From contig JBAXND010000002.1 in assembly GCA_037133915.1 (NCBI GenBank), forward strand, positions 62,001 to 126,000: a DNA stretch of 64,000 nucleotides, read 5' to 3'. Of this stretch, positions 46,265-55,919 are shown in pieces. The notes beneath the pieces are model-generated. The model worked only from the letters and a program-made list of their open reading frames with translations. It made no database searches and was not told the DNA's origin. The first letter of the stretch is position 1, and each line of letters starts with the position of its first letter. This stretch comes from Bacteroidota bacterium. GTDB lineage: Bacteria; Bacteroidota; Bacteroidia; Bacteroidales; CAIWKO01. The translations under genes were made by a program, and so were the position numbers.

Positions 46265-48505
46265 ATGACCCGAATCAGAAATTTATTTCCGCATTTCATA
46301 CGGAGCGTGCTGAATAGCTATACGCAGATATTTTTTTCTGATAACAATAAATTTGCGCTGCTGCTAATCATCGTTACTTTTTTTGATCCTGTGGCAGGAT
46401 TGAGCGGAATGCTTTGTGTAGTGCTGTCGAATGTGATGGCTTATGTAATCGGGTTCAATCGCCATAATATTAAATCCGGATTCTATGGGTTCAACAGTTT
46501 GCTTGTCGGGCTCGGATTGGGCGTGTATTACCAGCTGAATATTGAATTCGTTTTTTTATTGTTCTTTGCATCTTTGCTTACGCTGTTTCTTACCGTTGTA
46601 CTCGAAGGTGTAATAGGCAAATATGGGCTCCCATTTCTGAGTATCTCTTTTTTACTCGGTTTCTGGATGCTGGCATTGGCTGCCCGAAATTTTACTCATC
46701 TTGAACTGAGCGAACGCGGCATTTTCATTCTGAACGACATGTACCGTATCGGAGGATTGGGTGCTGTACGCATCTATCTCTGGTTCGATAACCTTCAGCT
46801 GCACGAAAGCATACGGCTATATTTTAAATCATTAGGCGCCATATTTTTCCAGTATCATTTACTTGCCGGAATAATCATTGCATTTGGCTTACTGTTATAT
46901 TCGCGCATTGCATTTCTACTTAGTCTTGTAGGCTTTTACGCTGCCTATTTTTTCTATTATTTTATAGGCGCCGATATTGGTCAGCTTACCGATAGTTACA
47001 TCGGCTTCAACTTTATTCTGTCATCCATTGCTATCGGCGGATTTTTTATCATTTCATCCCGCTACTCGTTCTTGTGGGTATTGCTGCTTACCCCGGTAAT
47101 CGCAGTTCTTATTAATGCCTCTACCACCGTGCTCGGTGTTTACCAGCTTCCCATTTATTCACTTCCGTTCAACGTAATGGTATTGGTATTTCTGTATGTG
47201 CTTAAATTCCGCGAACGCTTTTTCCATAAACCCGAGCTCGTTCTGATTCAACATTTTTCGCCGGAAAAAAATCTTTATACTCAGGTAAACAACAAGGAGC
47301 GATTCAGACATGCCTACTATACCGCGTTTTCACTGCCTTTCTGGGGCGAGTGGACAATTACACAGGGGCACGACGGAGAGTATACACATAAAAAAGACTG
47401 GCGCCATGCCTGGGATTTTGAAATCAAGGACGAAGACCGAATGGCCTTTCGCGGAACAGGCAGAAGTAAAGAAGATTATTATTGTTATAATAAGCCACTA
47501 GTTGCGCCTTTTGCAGGATGGGTGGAAGAAATAGTCGACGATATTGATGACAATGAAATCGGTCAGATAAATACTGAGCAGAATTGGGGAAATACAATTG
47601 TGCTGAAACACATCGAAGGTCTTTATACCAAGCTTTGCCACATTAAAAAAGGATCATTCAAAGTAAGCAAAGGTGATTACGTAAAAAAAGGAGATATCAT
47701 TGCTCATTGCGGAAACTCAGGTCGTTCACCCCAACCGCATCTGCATTTTCAGGTACAGTCAACACCTTTCATCGGGTCAAAGACTCTTGACTATCCTCTT
47801 GGTCACTACATTCTCAAAAATGATGGAAATTATGAACTGCGGTCTTTTTCAAAACCGCATATTGATGATATTGTAACTCCGGTTGAACGCGATTTGTCGC
47901 TGTTTAAGGCCTTTCACTTTATTCCGGGGCAGAAGTTGGCATATACGGTATATAATGCTGCAGGTGCTGAGATTAAAACCTATGAATGGGAAGTAGTGGC
48001 CGACATCTTCAATAATACTTACATCTGGTGCTCTGCAACCCGTTCAAAAATATACTTCCGCTTCGACGATCAGATATTATATTTCACGGCCTTTGAAGGC
48101 AAGAAAAACACATTGCTGTATTTCTATTATCTGGCATACTATAAAGTATTGCTCGGCTATTACAAAAACCTTGTAATTACTGATATTTTTCCGGTGAATA
48201 CCGTTAGAAGACCGCTATTAATGATAGTGCAGGACTTTACCGCACCCTTTGTCATGTTCATGAAAACGAAATTCTCTCTCACTTATACCGACCGTACAAG
48301 TGACCTGTCTGAAAGCAGCATCAATATGAAATCTTCTGTTGAAGCCAGTGTTGCAGGTTTCATGACACGGAAATTCGAATTTGAGACATTCATACGACAC
48401 AACCGTATCGAAAAATTTACAATCACTTCGCGTGATAAAAAACTGGAAGCAAGATATACTGAACCTGAGTTATATCCGCAATTAAATGCAGAATCAAAAT
48501 CATGA
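46265..48505 (+). CDS. Urea transporter-like membrane domain fused to M23 peptidase domain
   Basis: A 746-residue fusion. Residues about 1-320 form a multi-helix domain resembling UT-type urea transporters (VTFFDPVAGLSGMLCVVLSN, YGFNSLLVGLGLGVYY, GAIFFQYHLLAG, and a second similar half YIGFNFILSSIAIGGFF). Residues about 350-520 form an M23 (lysostaphin-type) domain with YTHKKDWRHAWDFEI, where the zinc Asp is 384, and HLHFQV with His492/His494. A ~200-residue beta-rich tail follows. UT proteins are channels for urea or small amides, and M23 enzymes cut peptide cross-links. Its last four bases overlap the next gene. Confidence 0.83.
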   Translation: MTRIRNLFPHFIRSVLNSYTQIFFSDNNKFALLLIIVTFFDPVAGLSGMLCVVLSNVMAYVIGFNRHNIKSGFYGFNSLLVGLGLGVYYQLNIEFVFLLFFASLLTLFLTVVLEGVIGKYGLPFLSISFLLGFWMLALAARNFTHLELSERGIFILNDMYRIGGLGAVRIYLWFDNLQLHESIRLYFKSLGAIFFQYHLLAGIIIAFGLLLYSRIAFLLSLVGFYAAYFFYYFIGADIGQLTDSYIGFNFILSSIAIGGFFIISSRYSFLWVLLLTPVIAVLINASTTVLGVYQLPIYSLPFNVMVLVFLYVLKFRERFFHKPELVLIQHFSPEKNLYTQVNNKERFRHAYYTAFSLPFWGEWTITQGHDGEYTHKKDWRHAWDFEIKDEDRMAFRGTGRSKEDYYCYNKPLVAPFAGWVEEIVDDIDDNEIGQINTEQNWGNTIVLKHIEGLYTKLCHIKKGSFKVSKGDYVKKGDIIAHCGNSGRSPQPHLHFQVQSTPFIGSKTLDYPLGHYILKNDGNYELRSFSKPHIDDIVTPVERDLSLFKAFHFIPGQKLAYTVYNAAGAEIKTYEWEVVADIFNNTYIWCSATRSKIYFRFDDQILYFTAFEGKKNTLLYFYYLAYYKVLLGYYKNLVITDIFPVNTVRRPLLMIVQDFTAPFVMFMKTKFSLTYTDRTSDLSESSINMKSSVEASVAGFMTRKFEFETFIRHNRIEKFTITSRDKKLEARYTEPELYPQLNAESKS

Positions 48506-49893
48506 AATGCACAAAAAAAATAGTAGGTGCAGTAGTCAGATCAGGCATTATTATTTTGCTTGCATTGGCACCATTGTTCTCGCACGCTCAAAAAATGACC
48601 TTCGTTAAAGCCGACAGCCTCACTTATGCCTTATATCTGAGCGGACAGTGGGATTCTCTGATTGTTGTCGGCAATCAGGCATTGGATGATGGCTTTGACT
48701 ATTTCTATCTGCGAGAGCGCATTGCAATGGCTTACTTTAACAAAGATAAATTCAGATTGGCAGCATCACAATTTGAAAAGGCTGTAGGATTTAATTCATC
48801 CGACACATTTGCACTGAGGCATCTTTATCTGTGTTATCTTTATTCAGGCAGAGACGCTGATGCCTGGATGCTGACCGGAAAATTCAATACTGACCTTAGA
48901 GCATCGCTCGGAATCGAAAAAAATGTGTTCGTGAACGGATTATACGCCGAAGGAGGTTATATATTCAGCAATAGCCTGAAAAAATATGCCGGTGCTGACT
49001 TTGATGATCTTGCAAATCTCTATGGGGAAGTTGATCTCACCGGAAGCTATTCCTATGTGCATCTTGGCTTGAAACACCCTATTACAAAATTCCTCAATAT
49101 TTACCATGCCTATTCAAATCTGAGTATTGAGAAAGAAAAAATTATGCAGCACCGCGATACTTCAAGAAAAGAGGATTTTTATATGCTGCAACAAAACCAG
49201 TATTATATTCAGGCAACGATTAACCTTAATCGGAAATGGTTAATTGTACCGGCATTTCATTACCTGAACGTCCGATACAGTCCGCTATATGCAAGTTTTG
49301 ATACTATTAGTGGGTATGTCTACACCCAAGAGCACCAAAAACTAAACGATTTTGCTGCCTTTCTCGGAATATCTAAAGATTTCGGATACACATCTCTTGG
49401 CATCTCGGGTTCTCTTTCCCAACTGAATAGTAAAACCTATATTCAGGCAAATGCAACCCTGAATATTTTTCCGCTGGGGAATTTAAATCTATATTCTCTT
49501 ACCACATTATCAGGCGTTTTAGAAAGAGATTCGGCAGGAACTAAAGACGCCGGACAGCCGGGCAAAGGCAAACCACGGATAATATTCAGCGAAACTATTG
49601 GCGGAAAAATATTCAGGAAACTTTATGCTGAAGCTGGCCTTACCTATGGAGACATTTCGGGGTACAATGAAAAGAATGCATTCGTAGTTAATAATATTCC
49701 CGACCACACCAAATATCGGGCAGGAATGTCACTCATTTATAATTTATCACCCCATATTGACTTAGGAGTATATTACCTTTATACCGAAAAAGAAGGCAGC
49801 TATTTCTTTTATAATACTATCAATTCAGTGGTCTATAAGAATTATAACTATCAAATTAATACTATAACAGGAGGAGTAAAATGGAAACTTTAA
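48502..49893 (+). CDS. TPR plus outer-membrane beta-barrel protein
   Basis: A 463-residue protein with a signal peptide (IIILLALAPLFSHAQK). Residues about 30-150 hold roughly three TPR-like units (YLRERIAMAYFNKDKFRLAASQFEKAV). From about 155 to the end come alternating amphipathic strands (GLYAEGGYIFSN, SYSYVHLGLKH, AGMSLIYNLSPHIDLGVYYLY) with a final strand NTITGGVKWKL, as expected for a barrel of about 14-16 strands. It should sit in the outer membrane, with the TPR part in the periplasm. Start overlaps the upstream gene (ATGA), and its own end overlaps the next gene by 13 bp. Confidence 0.75.
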   Translation: MKCTKKIVGAVVRSGIIILLALAPLFSHAQKMTFVKADSLTYALYLSGQWDSLIVVGNQALDDGFDYFYLRERIAMAYFNKDKFRLAASQFEKAVGFNSSDTFALRHLYLCYLYSGRDADAWMLTGKFNTDLRASLGIEKNVFVNGLYAEGGYIFSNSLKKYAGADFDDLANLYGEVDLTGSYSYVHLGLKHPITKFLNIYHAYSNLSIEKEKIMQHRDTSRKEDFYMLQQNQYYIQATINLNRKWLIVPAFHYLNVRYSPLYASFDTISGYVYTQEHQKLNDFAAFLGISKDFGYTSLGISGSLSQLNSKTYIQANATLNIFPLGNLNLYSLTTLSGVLERDSAGTKDAGQPGKGKPRIIFSETIGGKIFRKLYAEAGLTYGDISGYNEKNAFVVNNIPDHTKYRAGMSLIYNLSPHIDLGVYYLYTEKEGSYFFYNTINSVVYKNYNYQINTITGGVKWKL

Positions 49894-50513
49894 AAAGATC
49901 AGCAATTACACTGGCAATAATGTGCCTTGCACTGTCATTTCCGTTCAGGTCATTCAGCCAGGATTACACCGCTTTACAAACGGCGTTTAAAAACAGTTAT
50001 GCGTGGGAAAACAAAGCTGAATACAGTAAAGCAGTTGAAGAAATAAAAAAAGTGTATGATGAGAACTCATATGAGCTCAACTTAAGACTGGGTTGGCTTA
50101 CATACGAATCCGGGCTGTTTACGGAATCACTGGCTTATTATCAGAAAGCAATCGCACTAATGCCTTACGCAGTCGAACCGAAATTTGGATACGTGTATCC
50201 TGCTGCAGCTTTGGGTAATTGGGATAAAGTAATGACACAGTATGTCGATATCCTTAAAATTGATCCGAATAATACTCTGGCAAACTATCGCCTTGGCTCT
50301 ATTTATTATGGGAAGGAAAATTACAACGAGGCATTCAAATTCTTCGAAAAAGTCGCCAATCTTTATCCTTTCGATTACGATAATATGCTCATGTTCGCCT
50401 GGGCGAATTATAAGCTTGGAAAATTACGCGAAGCGAAGGTTCTTTTTGGAAAAGTGTTGCTGATGAAACCCGAAGATTCATCAGCTCTTGAAGGTCTAAG
50501 CCTAATCAAATAA
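49881..50513 (+). CDS. Exported TPR protein
   Basis: A 210-residue protein with a signal peptide (ITLAIMCLALSFPFRSFSQ) and four to five tetratricopeptide repeats covering the rest (ELNLRLGWLTYESGLFTESLAYYQKAIAL, TLANYRLGSIYYGKENYNEAFKFFEKVANL). It should be periplasmic and bind another protein. It overlaps the end of the TPR/beta-barrel gene by 13 bp and so closes the block that begins at 43426. A 96-bp gap then separates it from the T9SS cargo gene. Confidence 0.85.
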   Translation: METLKRSAITLAIMCLALSFPFRSFSQDYTALQTAFKNSYAWENKAEYSKAVEEIKKVYDENSYELNLRLGWLTYESGLFTESLAYYQKAIALMPYAVEPKFGYVYPAAALGNWDKVMTQYVDILKIDPNNTLANYRLGSIYYGKENYNEAFKFFEKVANLYPFDYDNMLMFAWANYKLGKLREAKVLFGKVLLMKPEDSSALEGLSLIK

Positions 50514-50609
50514 TGCTGTATTTCTCCCATTTTGGGACGAAAGCAACCAATTTGAAGCCTTGATTGTCACTACTGTAATTCCAATAAATTTTTATCGACA
50601 ATACAGTAT

Positions 50610-53138
50610 ATGATTCGTTGGCTGTTTTCTTTCATTTTTATTGTTTTATTGATGCCGCTTCATGCTCAGGTGGTCATCAATGAATATTCCTGTTCAAATG
50701 TTTATACTTTGCCCGATAATGATGGCGATTATGAAGACTGGGTAGAGTTCTATAATACCGGAAGCACAGCCGTTAACATGTCCGGTTATTACCTGAGCGA
50801 TAAACCGTCGAACCCTGATAAATGGATGTTCCCCTCAGTAAGTATCCCGGCAAACGGGTATCTTATTGTTTTTTGTTCAGGGAAAAATGTGAACCTGACC
50901 GGATATTGCCATACAAATTTTAAGCTCACACAATGCAAGCCCGAACACATTGTTTTCTCTAATCCATCACTTACTGTACTTGAAAACATAACACTCAGCC
51001 CTACAAAAACCGATCATTCACGTGGTCGCACAACCGACGGTGCTTCCACTTGGTCCTTATTCCGCGTGCCCTCGCCCGGCAGTTCTAATTTTTCGCCCTG
51101 TGCTGATTATGCCATAAAACCTGTGTTTAGCCAACCGGCAGGCTTTTACGGTGGCTCCGTTTCACTGATTATAAGCAGCCCCGATGCAGGTGTAACAATT
51201 CGATATACCACCGACGGCACCGAACCAACTGCCGCATCAACGCAATATTCGGCCCCTGTTTCTATAAATAATACACTGGTCTTAAAGGCAAAATCATTCA
51301 GCAGTGACCCAAATATTCCACCAAGTTTTGTTGAAACAAATACTTATTTTATTGGAGTAACGCACAGCATTCCCGTTGTTTCTGTAAGCGGAAATGAAAT
51401 TGCCGATTTGCTCAACGGAAGCTACATCTATCCTCAAACAACCCTCGAATATTTTAATCAGTCAGGTCAATTAAAAACAGAATCAACCGGCGAGGCAAAC
51501 AAGCACGGCAATGATTCATGGGCCTACGGTCAGCGCGGAATAGACTTTGTGACAAAAGACCAGTTTGGATACAACTATGCGCTTCTTGATACACTTTTTC
51601 ATCTAAAAACAAGATCGGAATTTCAACGTGTAATTCTGAAAGCCTGCGCTAACGATAACTATCCTTTTTCAGACGGCGCGCATATTCGCGATTCCTATGT
51701 ACACACACTCTCGCTGCGGGGTGGTCTGCACCTCGATGTACGAACCTATGAACCCTGTATTTTATACTGCAACGGGCAGTACTGGGGTGTGTATGACCTG
51801 CGCGAAAAAGTGGATGATGCCGATTTTACTAATTTCTATTACAATACCGATGTGCCTGACCTGCAAATGCTGAAAACCTGGGGTGGTACATGGAGCGAAT
51901 ACGGCGGAGCACAGGCTCAAACCGACTGGGATAACTTGAAAAATTTTATTTTGAGCAACAGCATGGCTGTGCCGGCAAATTATCATTACGCCGACAGTTT
52001 GTTAAACGTGAAAAGCCTGGTGGATTATTTTGTGCTGAACTCTTATGTTGTTTGCAGCGACTGGCTTAACTGGAATACCGAATGGTGGCGCGGGCTCAAT
52101 CCCAATGCCGCAAAAAAGAAATGGCGCTTCTGTCTGTGGGATGAAGATGCAACTTTCGGTCATTATATAAATTATACCGGCGTTCCAAGCACCCTGCCCG
52201 ATGCCGATCCTTGCAACCCTGAGCAATTCCCCGATCCGGGAGGCCAGGGACACGTCCTTATTTTAGATGCGCTTATGGCGAACGACGTTTTCAAACAGTA
52301 TTACGTGGCCCGCTTTGCCGACCTTTCAAATACGGTTTTCTCATGCGATAATATGCAGTTTCTGCTCGACAGCCTCATCGCGGTTATTACTCCCGAAATG
52401 AACGGGCAGGTGAACCGCTGGGGCGGAACATTCTCAGGCTGGCAGGCAAATGTTCAGGCACTGAAGAATTTTATTGATGCCCGGTGTTTAGCCCTTTCGC
52501 AGGGAATGATAGATTGCTACACGCTTACGGGTCCCTACAATGTAACATTGCTTACAGACCCGCCGGGTGCAGGAAAAATAAATATTAATTCGCTCAGTCT
52601 TTCAGCATTTCCATGGTCCGGAAATTATTACGGAAATATGTCAACGCTTCTTAAAGCAACAGCCTACAGCGGATACCAGTTCGAACGATGGGAAGCAGCA
52701 CATCATACATTCAATCCGGGCATTTACAACGATTCCGTAAAAATTACACTCACAATAAAAGATACAATAATTGCCCACTTCAAGTCCACGCTTCCTGACG
52801 AAATAGATAACAATAATCCTCCGGGCGAATTATATCAGAAACCCGAAACACCTCTGGATACACTCGAAATCAAAATACCAAATGTATTCACACCCAACGG
52901 CGACGGCTCCAATGATGTGTTTGCACCGTCAAATGTGGATTTTATTGTGAATGGTGAGATGCAGATATTCAATCGATGGGGGAAGCTTATTTTTAGTACT
53001 GAAAACTTGAAAACCGGCTGGAATGGGCGTGTCGGTTCACAGAAATGTAGTGATGGCGTGTACTACTGGCTCATCAATTATACCGATAAAGCCCGGCGCA
53101 GCGCCCAGCTCAAAGGCTTCATCAATTTGGTGCGATAA
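50610..53138 (+). CDS. T9SS-secreted CotH/lamin-tail protein
   Basis: An 842-residue exported protein. Order: signal peptide (1-20), lamin-tail domain (VVINEYSCSN ... DWVEFYNTGSTAVNMSGYYLSD), chitobiase C-terminal-like domain (YTTDGTEPTAASTQYSAP), CotH kinase-like domain (about 290-640: ILKACANDNYPF, YCNGQYWGVYDLREKVDD, WRFCLWDEDATFGHY), a repeat-like beta region and a type B sorting domain (IPNVFTPNGDGSNDVFAP ... KGFINLVR). CotH proteins are atypical protein kinases in spore coats; whether this one phosphorylates anything is unknown. It should be exported by T9SS to the surface or medium. Confidence 0.88.
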   Translation: MIRWLFSFIFIVLLMPLHAQVVINEYSCSNVYTLPDNDGDYEDWVEFYNTGSTAVNMSGYYLSDKPSNPDKWMFPSVSIPANGYLIVFCSGKNVNLTGYCHTNFKLTQCKPEHIVFSNPSLTVLENITLSPTKTDHSRGRTTDGASTWSLFRVPSPGSSNFSPCADYAIKPVFSQPAGFYGGSVSLIISSPDAGVTIRYTTDGTEPTAASTQYSAPVSINNTLVLKAKSFSSDPNIPPSFVETNTYFIGVTHSIPVVSVSGNEIADLLNGSYIYPQTTLEYFNQSGQLKTESTGEANKHGNDSWAYGQRGIDFVTKDQFGYNYALLDTLFHLKTRSEFQRVILKACANDNYPFSDGAHIRDSYVHTLSLRGGLHLDVRTYEPCILYCNGQYWGVYDLREKVDDADFTNFYYNTDVPDLQMLKTWGGTWSEYGGAQAQTDWDNLKNFILSNSMAVPANYHYADSLLNVKSLVDYFVLNSYVVCSDWLNWNTEWWRGLNPNAAKKKWRFCLWDEDATFGHYINYTGVPSTLPDADPCNPEQFPDPGGQGHVLILDALMANDVFKQYYVARFADLSNTVFSCDNMQFLLDSLIAVITPEMNGQVNRWGGTFSGWQANVQALKNFIDARCLALSQGMIDCYTLTGPYNVTLLTDPPGAGKININSLSLSAFPWSGNYYGNMSTLLKATAYSGYQFERWEAAHHTFNPGIYNDSVKITLTIKDTIIAHFKSTLPDEIDNNNPPGELYQKPETPLDTLEIKIPNVFTPNGDGSNDVFAPSNVDFIVNGEMQIFNRWGKLIFSTENLKTGWNGRVGSQKCSDGVYYWLINYTDKARRSAQLKGFINLVR

Positions 53139-53301
53139 ACGGTAGTCCAACAATACCTCATTGTTTTATTATACAATCCCTGGTTCGGAATAATGTGCAA
53201 AATTATTTTACTGTTGTGAAATGCCTTGCCATCTCCGAAAAGTCATTTTTTTTACACGTAAAATTAAAATTGTCTGATAGGACGAGTAATCTGAAACATC
53301 C

Positions 53302-53709
53302 TTAAAACGAAGGATAATTGATTTCATCCTTTACAACAAAGGCATCCGGGAAATCGCCAAGTATCTGCTGCTTGAATCCTTCGGCATCCATGCGCGTGCG
53401 GAAATCACCTACACGGATTTTATAATTGGGTGATTGAAAAGTCATGTAGGATCCAACGTCAGGGAATTTCGCCATGAATAATCCTTTTTTACTGAAAGCC
53501 CTGCTTTTTGAATTATTCCCTGAATCGAAAAATATCTGTACACGCCAACCGTATTTCTTTTGCTTTCCGTTGATAATTTTATGTTTCCATAACAGCGTTT
53601 CTACACGGTCGTCTTTGATATATTCAACCCTTCCCGGTTTAACAGTCTGCGCTGTTACCGAATACGAGCCGGCAATCACAAAAACGAGTAATAGAAATAC
53701 ACCCTTCAT
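53302..53709 (-). CDS. Exported SPOR domain protein
   Basis: About 135 residues from ATG 53709, chosen because it starts a good signal peptide (MKGVFLLLVFVIAGSYSVTAQ); the frame itself runs to 53769. The mature protein carries a SPOR-like domain (YGWRVQIFFDSGNNSKSRAFSKK ... YKIRVGDFRTRMDAEGFKQQI). SPOR domains bind peptidoglycan lacking stem peptides. It lies downstream of the universal stress protein gene on the same strand. The cell division link is inferred from the domain. Confidence 0.82.
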   Translation of the reverse strand: MKGVFLLLVFVIAGSYSVTAQTVKPGRVEYIKDDRVETLLWKHKIINGKQKKYGWRVQIFFDSGNNSKSRAFSKKGLFMAKFPDVGSYMTFQSPNYKIRVGDFRTRMDAEGFKQQILGDFPDAFVVKDEINYPSF

Positions 53710-53774
53710 GATCGGAATTATTGAAGTCCGGTTAATCAAAAAACCTGCCGCAAATTTCATTTTAAGCACACAAA

Positions 53775-54629
53775 TTATTTTTCAAGCGTAGCAATTTCTT
53801 TGGAATGAACGCTCAACACCGGCACCGGCGAATTGTTCACCATCTGCTGAGCGTACGGACCCAGCCAAATATTGGATGTAGCTTCTTCCTGCTCGGTCAT
53901 AATAATAATCATATCAGCGCCGGTCTGCTCAGCATATTTAATTGTGCTGGTGGTAATATTGTCACAATCGAGGCTTTTTCTTACAACTTTACAGTTGTGA
54001 TCTTTCATGTATTTTTCAACCTGATCGGCATAGCTGGTAACCTTGCCGCGAATCCCTTTTAACGATGAGGACTGGAGTTCAAGGATGTGGATTTCAGAAC
54101 ATGAATATGATCCGAATTCCATCGCAAACGGCACTTTTTGTCTGGTAGACGCTGAATTATCAATCGGTAAAACAATTTTCCTGATACCTTTTTTAATGTT
54201 GAACCCATCGCGGATAGTAATTACCGGACATGGAGCATACGAAACTATTTTATTCGCGTTACTGCCAATCCAGAAAGATTCAAAGCCCGAAACACCATGC
54301 GCCCCGGCAACCACAAAGTATGCATCATCATATTTGGCTTGATTGGCAACCTCTTTGTAAATTTTCCCCTTGCGAAGTTTATAGGTTATAGTGCCTTTTT
54401 TTAGTTGTTTAGAATAACGTTCAATAATTTCTTCCATGCGCTTTTTGGCTTCGAGCCGATGCTGATTTTCCTTATTGACTGAAGCAAACAGCGAATCTTC
54501 CGCTTCCGGTTTATCTACCCATACCATACGGATATTCGCATCTTTCATAACATTGGCTATTGAAATTGCATATTCCAAGGCATGGAGTGAGCCTTTAGAA
54601 AAATCGATGGCAACAATTATCTGTTTCAT
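53775..54629 (-). CDS. Universal stress protein, two UspA domains
   Basis: A 284-residue cytosolic protein made of two tandem UspA domains. The first starts IIVAIDFSKGSLHALEYAI and ends VVAGAHGVSGFESFWIGSNANKIVSYAPCPVITI, which holds the G-x2-G-x9-G(S/N)-type ATP-binding loop. The second starts KIVLPIDNSASTRQKVPFAM and ends NIWLGPYAQQMVNNSPVPVLSV. Tandem Usp proteins respond to starvation and stress. It lies before a SPOR gene on the same strand and is divergent from ruvB. Confidence 0.9.
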   Translation of the reverse strand: MKQIIVAIDFSKGSLHALEYAISIANVMKDANIRMVWVDKPEAEDSLFASVNKENQHRLEAKKRMEEIIERYSKQLKKGTITYKLRKGKIYKEVANQAKYDDAYFVVAGAHGVSGFESFWIGSNANKIVSYAPCPVITIRDGFNIKKGIRKIVLPIDNSASTRQKVPFAMEFGSYSCSEIHILELQSSSLKGIRGKVTSYADQVEKYMKDHNCKVVRKSLDCDNITTSTIKYAEQTGADMIIIMTEQEEATSNIWLGPYAQQMVNNSPVPVLSVHSKEIATLEK

Positions 54630-54748
54630 ATCTATGGGGTATTAACAATAGTTGAAATTTTCAGCTAATTTATGAAATTATTTTCGATAATTGTATCGGT
54701 ACCCTCCATTTATTACTGCATCAGCGTACTTATATTGCGCCATTTTAG

Positions 54749-54756
54749 TACTTTTG
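54749..54756 (+). promoter_or_regulatory. -7 promoter box of ruvB
   Basis: TACTTTTG fits TAnnTTTG and lies 24 nt before ATG 54781. The upstream in-frame start at 54691 would precede the promoter, so the downstream start is favoured. Confidence 0.6.
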
Positions 54757-54780
54757 CCATTATACCGAATTTATTTCAAA

Positions 54781-55806
54781 ATGGTGAACGAAGTACTGGA
54801 TCCTTCAGAAGAAAACCTTAGCCCTGCCGAACTGGAGTTCGAAAAATTCTTGCGACCTCAGTCGTTCGAACATTTTATTGGCCAGGATAATGTGGTGAGT
54901 AATCTGAAGATTTTTGTTGAAGCAGCCCGCCAACGAGGTGAGGCTCTCGACCATGTCCTCCTTCACGGCCCTCCGGGACTTGGAAAAACAACCCTTTCAT
55001 ACATCATTGCAAATGAACTGGGCGTTGGCATTAAAACCACCTCCGGGCCGGTTCTCGATAAACCCGGCGAACTTGCCGGATTGCTTACAAATCTTGAAAC
55101 AAACGACGTTCTCTTTATTGATGAGATTCACCGCCTTTCGCCCGTGGTGGAAGAATATCTGTATTCTGCCATGGAAGATTTCCGCATCGATATCATGATA
55201 GAAAGCGGACCCAATGCCCGCAGTGTACAAATATCACTCAACCCATTTACACTTGTTGGGGCAACAACACGCTCCGGATTACTTACTGCTCCGCTGCGCT
55301 CACGATTTGGTATCAATTCGCGCCTGTCGTATTACGACAGCAGTATTCTCACTTCTATTGTTACCCGGTCATCACGTATACTTAAGGTTCCTATCATGCC
55401 CAATACTGCTGCCGAAATTGCACGCCGCAGTCGCGGAACACCCCGTATTGCCAATCTTTTATTGCGCCGTGTCCGCGACTTCGCGCAAATAAAAGGCGAT
55501 GGCTCCATTGACATGAAAATTGCCGACATGGCGCTTACCGCGCTAAATGTTGACAAGAATGGCCTCGATGAAATGGATATTCGGATACTCACCACAATCA
55601 TTGATAAATTTAAAGGCGGTCCTGTGGGCATCACCACCATTGCAACGGCCGTTGGCGAAGATACCGGTACCATCGAAGAAGTATATGAGCCATTTCTTAT
55701 CCAGGAAGGATACCTGATGCGTACGCCTCGCGGACGCGAAGCAACAGAAAATGCCTACCGGCATCTGGGACGAATCAATCCCAACACTCAGCAGAATCTT
55801 TTCTGA
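54781..55806 (+). CDS. ruvB: Holliday junction branch migration helicase RuvB
   Basis: A 341-residue AAA+ motor that with RuvA drives branch migration. Walker A is [14 protein letters not shown], Walker B is [13 protein letters not shown], sensor 1 lies in [20 protein letters not shown] with the Arg finger, and the C-terminal winged helix reads [22 protein letters not shown]. Start at ATG 54781 ([11 protein letters not shown]), supported by the -7 box at 54749. The frame is open upstream to 54691, but that extension is not RuvB-like. queG follows 113 bp later. Confidence 0.96.
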   Translation: MVNEVLDPSEENLSPAELEFEKFLRPQSFEHFIGQDNVVSNLKIFVEAARQRGEALDHVLLHGPPGLGKTTLSYIIANELGVGIKTTSGPVLDKPGELAGLLTNLETNDVLFIDEIHRLSPVVEEYLYSAMEDFRIDIMIESGPNARSVQISLNPFTLVGATTRSGLLTAPLRSRFGINSRLSYYDSSILTSIVTRSSRILKVPIMPNTAAEIARRSRGTPRIANLLLRRVRDFAQIKGDGSIDMKIADMALTALNVDKNGLDEMDIRILTTIIDKFKGGPVGITTIATAVGEDTGTIEEVYEPFLIQEGYLMRTPRGREATENAYRHLGRINPNTQQNLF

Positions 55807-55919
55807 TTTTTTCATATACTGAATATGGAGAGCCTGATATCAAACAAAAAGCGAATCTTTTCAGGAATGAAATCATGGGTGCTTTTCAAAACTTCTGCAT
55901 AAGAAAATAGCCTCAGCCA

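Noticed and set aside
54691-54780. N-terminal extension of RuvB
   Set aside because: Contains the -7 promoter box, is hydrophobic and not RuvB-like.
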